Part shown: positions 60,118-64,000 of the stretch, one piece after another | Layout of the letters: every line of letters starts with the position of its first letter | Position numbering within the stretch: the stretch's first letter is position 1 | Source of the DNA: JAYQKL01 sp049889415 | Lineage (GTDB): Bacteria; Pseudomonadota; Alphaproteobacteria; RS24 | Length of the DNA: 64,000 bases | Assembly (NCBI GenBank): GCA_049889415.1 | Contig: JBMHDL010000006.1 | Coordinates: forward strand, 124,001 to 188,000 | Direction: 5' to 3' | The notes under the pieces: generated by a model | What the model saw: the letters and a program-made list of their open reading frames with translations, nothing else | Database searches by the model: none | Told to the model about the DNA's origin: nothing | Made by a program: the position numbers and the translations under genes

Positions 60118-61383
60118 ATGGACCAAATTAAACTCCAGGATCTTAAAACCAAATCCCCGACCGAACTTCTCGAAATTGCTGAAAAGCAGGACATTGAGAA
60201 TGCATCGACCATGCGCAAACAGGACTTAATGTTTGCGATATTAAAAAAATACGCTGAAGACGGTATTGGTATCATTGGTGCCGGCGTGGTTGAAGTTTTG
60301 CCGGATGGATTTGGGTTTTTACGTTCCCCGGATGCAAATTATTTGCCCGGGCCTGATGATATTTACGTGTCGCCATCACAAATTCGGAAATTTTCTCTGC
60401 GGACTGGCGATACGGTGGAAGGCGATATTCGCAGCCCTAAGGAAGGGGAACGCTATTTCGCCCTTATCAAGGTTAATACGATCAATTTTGAAGATCCTGA
60501 AAAAGTCCGGTTCAAGGTCAATTTCGACAATCTTACCCCGCTCTACCCCGATGAGCGTTTGCAAATGGAAGTTGATGATCCGACCGGCAAAGACAAATCG
60601 TCCCGCGTGATAGATGTTGTTGCGCCTTTGGGTAAAGGACAACGTGCCCTGATTGTTGCGCCGCCACGGACAGGTAAAACGGTCTTATTGCAGAATATCG
60701 CCCAATCGATCGCCACAAACCACCCGGAATGTTATTTAATCGTCCTGCTGATTGACGAACGTCCGGAAGAGGTGACCGATATGCAGCGTTCGGTGAATGG
60801 TGAAGTGATCTCCTCAACTTTTGACGAGCCCGCGGCACGCCACGTTCAGGTCGCTGAAATGGTCATTGAAAAGGCCAAGCGGCTGGTTGAGCACGGACGT
60901 GATGTTGTTATCCTGCTTGACAGTATCACCCGGCTGGGTCGTGCTTATAACACGGTTGTCCCTTCATCCGGTAAAGTGTTGACCGGTGGCGTTGACGCCA
61001 ATGCCCTGCAAAGGCCAAAACGGTTTTTCGGGGCGGCACGAAACATTGAGGAAGGCGGTTCCCTGACAATAATTTCAACCGCTTTGATTGATACCGGAAG
61101 CCGAATGGATGAAGTTATTTTTGAAGAATTCAAAGGAACCGGCAACTCGGAAGTTGTATTGGACCGCAAAATCGCCGACAAGCGTGTTTTCCCGGCAATC
61201 GACATCATGAAATCCGGAACCCGCAAAGAGGAAATTTTGATAGAGCGCGACACATTGGCCAAAATCTATGTTCTGCGCCGCATACTGAATCCGATGGGTA
61301 CGGTTGATGCCATTGAATTCCTGCTCGACAAACTCAAGCAAACTAAAACCAATGATGAGTTCTTCGACTCGATGAACACCTGA
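60118..61383 (+). CDS. rho: Transcription termination factor Rho
   Basis: Hexameric RNA helicase ending transcription. 421 residues from the ATG at 60118 (MDQIKLQDLKTKS); a longer frame from 60067 is unlikely. N-terminal Rho_N, cold-shock-like RNA-binding domain with DGFGFLRSP, Walker A APPRTGKT (181-188), VLLIDERPEEVTDM, and Q-loop SSGKVLTGGVDANAL. The gene order hemE-hemJ-rho near the origin is conserved in Alphaproteobacteria. Confidence 0.98.
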   Translation: MDQIKLQDLKTKSPTELLEIAEKQDIENASTMRKQDLMFAILKKYAEDGIGIIGAGVVEVLPDGFGFLRSPDANYLPGPDDIYVSPSQIRKFSLRTGDTVEGDIRSPKEGERYFALIKVNTINFEDPEKVRFKVNFDNLTPLYPDERLQMEVDDPTGKDKSSRVIDVVAPLGKGQRALIVAPPRTGKTVLLQNIAQSIATNHPECYLIVLLIDERPEEVTDMQRSVNGEVISSTFDEPAARHVQVAEMVIEKAKRLVEHGRDVVILLDSITRLGRAYNTVVPSSGKVLTGGVDANALQRPKRFFGAARNIEEGGSLTIISTALIDTGSRMDEVIFEEFKGTGNSEVVLDRKIADKRVFPAIDIMKSGTRKEEILIERDTLAKIYVLRRILNPMGTVDAIEFLLDKLKQTKTNDEFFDSMNT

Positions 61384-61449
61384 GGGGCTCAGCGTGTGGT
61401 CGGTGCTCGATCAATGTCTTATCTTATTAGTGTCGGATTAAGCGTCCGG

Positions 61450-63477
61450 TTAAAGATTGTTCAGCTTTTCAGTCAAGTCTTCGGCTGTTTCCACCGGCGC
61501 CAAACATTTATCCTGTAGACATAAATAAGCTTGCGCAACAGGGCTCCGCTTGCCTGTCAATGCTTCAAAAGCAGGATGTGCCGGAGAGATATCGCCGACC
61601 GTAAAGACCGGCTGAATGACCAGTCCGGGACGCTGATGCCGGTGGGCAGCGGCGAGGAGTGTCTGCGTGGATTTATCATTTTCATCACCGGCAACCACAC
61701 AACTCACAATATGATGATGCTTTAAAAGGCTGCTCAAAGTCGTGGTCATTTGGGGAAATTCCTTTTCCGTATGCAGCCAGAAACTATCGGCCAAAAGTTC
61801 GGCAGATCGCGCATAGTTAGCTTCTCCGGTCAGGGCGGCCAATCTGGACAGGACCCAGATCAGCGTGCCATTGGCGTTTGGCAGGGCATTGTCACGGGCG
61901 TGACGGGGACGAACAGGAATGGCCTCTGCATCAGAGGCTGTCATGAAATACCCGCCTGCATCCCGGCATGCAAAAAAGGCGTCTAGGGTCGCCACCCAAC
62001 TTATCGCATCCACCAGAAACGTCTCTCTGCCGGTTGCTTCATATAGCGACAATGCGGCATCCATCATATTGGCATAATCTTCAACCGTGTCACTGTCCCC
62101 CAAAACGCCACCGCACCAGACGTGAACCAGGCGCACATACCCGTCTTTCTGGCGGCTCATTTTTCCCCGGATAAAACCATAGGCATCACAGGCCATGTCA
62201 AGCCAGTCAGGCCGGTCAAAGACGGATGCAGCCCGTGAGAGGGCGGCGATGACCAGCCCGTTCCAGTCTGCAAGAACCTTATCATCACAGTCTGGTTTCG
62301 GCCGCGTTTCCCGGCGTGCCAACAGCATTTCCCGTGCCCGATTGAAATGTGCATCCTGCACGTTATCCTGGGTGTCCAGGGTGTTGAGAACGGTAGTGCC
62401 TTCAAAATTTCCCTGGGGCGTGACATCATAATATGCCATGAAGGCCTGCGCTTTGTCGTCCAGCACCTCCGATATTTCCTCTTGCGTCCAGACATAAAAT
62501 TTACCCTCCTCTCCCTCCGTGTCTGCATCAAGACTGGCGGCAAAAGCGCCGCCTGGCAGAAGCATTTCGCGTGTCAGCCAGGCTACCGTATCCTCAACCC
62601 GGTTGCGATAGAGTGCCTTGGGGTCTTCCTTGTAAAGGGTGGTCAGCAGGTCAACCATCAGGGCGTTGTCATAGAGCATTTTCTCAAAATGTGGCACACA
62701 CCATCGCGCATCAACGCTGTAGCGCGCAAAGCCGCCACCAAGGTGATCATAAATACCTCCGGAACCGACCTTCGCCGCCGTGTGGTGCACACCCAGTCGC
62801 ATGTCTTCTCGGTTTGCGAAATAGCCGCTTTCCCAGATATAGCTGAACACAAAAGGTTGGGGGAATTTCGGGCTACCCTGCATGCCGCCATGCTCCTGAT
62901 CCATGTGGTCAAACAGCCCCTTTGCCGCCTGATGACAGAAGTCCGGAACCGCATCGGCTTTGGCGACCATCAAGCTGCGCCGTTTGGCCGCCTGTGTTAG
63001 TTGCTCGGCATTGGCCCGCACCTTGTCGGACTCCTCGTGGTAAAGACGGCTGATTTCGCGGCAGACATCCGTGAAGGCTGGCATGCCGGCGCGTGCAATT
63101 TTGGGGAAATATGTACCGCCCCAAAACGGCTCACCTTGGGGGGTCAAAAACATGGTCAGTGGCCAGCCACCCTGAACCCCCATCATGTGAAGCGCGCCCA
63201 TGTAAATGTCATCAATCTCCGGCCGTTCTTCACGGTCAACCTTAATGTTGACGAACAATTCATTCACAACCTTGGCAGTTTCGGGGTCCTCGAAGCTTTC
63301 ATGCGCCATGACATGACACCAATGGCACGCTGCATAGCCGATTGACAACAGGATGGGCTTGTTGTTTTGTCGGGCAAGGGCGAGCGCTTGTTCTCCCCAA
63401 GGCATCCAGTGAACCGGATTGTCTTTGTGCTGTTGCAGGTAGGGACTGGCTTGTGCGGCGAGCAAGTTTTGTGTCAT
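61450..63477 (-). CDS. Thioredoxin-domain protein of the YyaL/spermatogenesis-associated 20 family
   Basis: 675 residues from the ATG at 63475-63477 (MTQNLLAAQASPYLQQHKDN). The N-terminal thioredoxin-like domain (about 1-160) has Cys51-x2-Cys54 in AACHWCHVMAHESF. The rest resembles an (alpha/alpha)6 barrel as in N-acylglucosamine epimerases (SRAASVFDRPDWLDMA). The biochemical role is unknown. A frame extending to 63660 overlaps mnmE and is rejected. It is the only gene to the right of the origin that points back toward it. Divergent from mnmE. Confidence 0.9.
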   Translation of the reverse strand: MTQNLLAAQASPYLQQHKDNPVHWMPWGEQALALARQNNKPILLSIGYAACHWCHVMAHESFEDPETAKVVNELFVNIKVDREERPEIDDIYMGALHMMGVQGGWPLTMFLTPQGEPFWGGTYFPKIARAGMPAFTDVCREISRLYHEESDKVRANAEQLTQAAKRRSLMVAKADAVPDFCHQAAKGLFDHMDQEHGGMQGSPKFPQPFVFSYIWESGYFANREDMRLGVHHTAAKVGSGGIYDHLGGGFARYSVDARWCVPHFEKMLYDNALMVDLLTTLYKEDPKALYRNRVEDTVAWLTREMLLPGGAFAASLDADTEGEEGKFYVWTQEEISEVLDDKAQAFMAYYDVTPQGNFEGTTVLNTLDTQDNVQDAHFNRAREMLLARRETRPKPDCDDKVLADWNGLVIAALSRAASVFDRPDWLDMACDAYGFIRGKMSRQKDGYVRLVHVWCGGVLGDSDTVEDYANMMDAALSLYEATGRETFLVDAISWVATLDAFFACRDAGGYFMTASDAEAIPVRPRHARDNALPNANGTLIWVLSRLAALTGEANYARSAELLADSFWLHTEKEFPQMTTTLSSLLKHHHIVSCVVAGDENDKSTQTLLAAAHRHQRPGLVIQPVFTVGDISPAHPAFEALTGKRSPVAQAYLCLQDKCLAPVETAEDLTEKLNNL

Positions 63478-63567
63478 ATAGGCTGGTCCAGTATGGGGTT
63501 CGGTTTCAGGCCGCAGTATAACCGAGCCGCCACACGGTGTCACAGTGAGATGTTGAACGGACAGGGT

Positions 63568-64000
63568 ATGGATCACGACAGCACAATATTTGCACTCAGC
63601 ACGCCACGCGGGCGCGGCGGGGTGGCGGTCATTCGTATGTCCGGTATGAAAACACAGCAAGCCATTGAATTAATTACAAAAAAACCTGCTCCGGCGGCGC
63701 GGCTTGCAAGTGTAAGAGGTGTTTATAACCCGGCCAGCGGGGATTTGGTTGATGAGGCGCTGGTATTGTTTTTCAGTGGCCCGAATTCCTACACCGGTGA
63801 AGATGTTGCCGAGCTACACCTCCATGGCGGCCTGGCTGTCATTGATGAAGTGCTGGAGGTTCTGGGTGAACAGGCGGGGCTGACCCCGGCCGGGCCGGGC
63901 GATTTTACGCGCCGCGCCGTGATCAATGGGCGGCTGGATCTGACACGGGCTGAGGCGGTGGCGGATTTGATTGATGCGGAAACGCGGGCCCAAAAGAACC
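63568..64000 (+). CDS. mnmE: tRNA modification GTPase MnmE (C-terminus cut by window edge)
   Basis: About 144 residues visible from the ATG at 63568. MDHDSTIFALSTPRGRGGVAVIRMSG is the standard MnmE start (only DSTIFALSTPRGRGG need be read), followed by PNSYTGEDVAELHLHGG and GDFTRRAVINGRLDLTRAEA of the folate-binding N-terminal domain. The G domain lies beyond the window. MnmE with MnmG modifies wobble U34 of tRNAs. In relatives mnmG, rsmG, parA and parB follow. Confidence 0.96.
   Translation, partial: MDHDSTIFALSTPRGRGGVAVIRMSGMKTQQAIELITKKPAPAARLASVRGVYNPASGDLVDEALVLFFSGPNSYTGEDVAELHLHGGLAVIDEVLEVLGEQAGLTPAGPGDFTRRAVINGRLDLTRAEAVADLIDAETRAQKN

Noticed and set aside
1..64000. CRISPR arrays, insertion sequences, prophage genes, tRNA or rRNA genes
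   Set aside because: No spaced direct repeats, transposase or integrase reading frames were seen. Almost all gaps are under 200 bases and show no tRNA-like fold by eye; a tRNA covariance search was not possible.

Overview
The window is a gene-dense bacterial chromosome segment from an alphaproteobacterium. Nearly every gene is a recognisable housekeeping gene. The order matches long-conserved alphaproteobacterial blocks: rbfA-infB-ylxR-nusA-rimP next to trmB-metK; lnt-corC-ybeY-phoH-miaB; fur-rimI-tsaB-nfuA; trpS-murJ-glnD-mutS; grpE, dnaK-dnaJ-dapB; the hisBHAFE cluster; smr-timA / fxsA-secB; and dnaQ-coaE-aroE-maf-ppsR / hemE-hemJ-rho / mnmE. Other pointers to this class are the YlxR-L7Ae fusion protein, a TimA/Tim44-like protein, the HemJ-type protoporphyrinogen oxidase and heat-shock promoters of the alphaproteobacterial sigma-32 type. 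I cannot place it below class. Base composition is moderately GC-rich and is visibly lower in and to the right of the 58.1-58.5 kb region.

Layout. Bases 1-26,430 are an almost uninterrupted leftward (minus) run: translation and transcription factors (rbfA, infB, ylxR, nusA, rimP), trmB and metK, an XRE regulator, lnt/corC/ybeY/phoH/miaB, an acyltransferase, Fur, rimI/tsaB, nfuA, a Usp protein, trpS, murJ, glnD and mutS. From 26.6 to 38.7 kb orientation is mixed: maeB, an EthD-like protein, comM, gshB, a BON lipoprotein, yraN/rsmI, an LpoA-like lipoprotein, hemW and rdgB/rph. From 38.7 to 47.7 kb lie grpE, alkB, dnaK, dnaJ, dapB, gpmA, ogt, nth and a PfkB kinase. From 47.7 to 52 kb are coaA and the histidine genes. 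From 52 to 58 kb are smr, timA, fxsA, secB, dnaQ, coaE, aroE, maf and ppsR. From 58.5 kb to the end are hemE, hemJ, rho, a YyaL-type thioredoxin-domain protein and the start of mnmE.

The most notable non-coding element is the 426-bp gap at 58,065-58,490 between ppsR and hemE. It holds one perfect and five near-consensus DnaA boxes plus an AT-rich stretch. It sits beside hemE, where the Caulobacter chromosome origin lies, so I read it as the probable oriC. Most genes on both sides point away from it, as expected for leading-strand coding.

Other signals: matching sigma-32 promoters (same 18-bp spacer) in front of grpE and dnaK, with no hrcA gene or CIRCE element; phased A-tracts just upstream of the dnaK promoter; and several short tandem duplications, all of lengths divisible by three, inside or at the edges of genes (rimP, tsaB, mutS, a BON lipoprotein signal peptide, secB). 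I found no mobile elements, CRISPR array, rRNA or tRNA genes, and no defence or biosynthetic island. Only two genes lack a convincing functional assignment, the EthD-like gene at 28.9 kb and a small plus-strand ORF at 31.3 kb. Many start codons were moved inward from the longest reading frame where conserved N-termini, ribosome-binding sites or stop/start overlaps favoured it.
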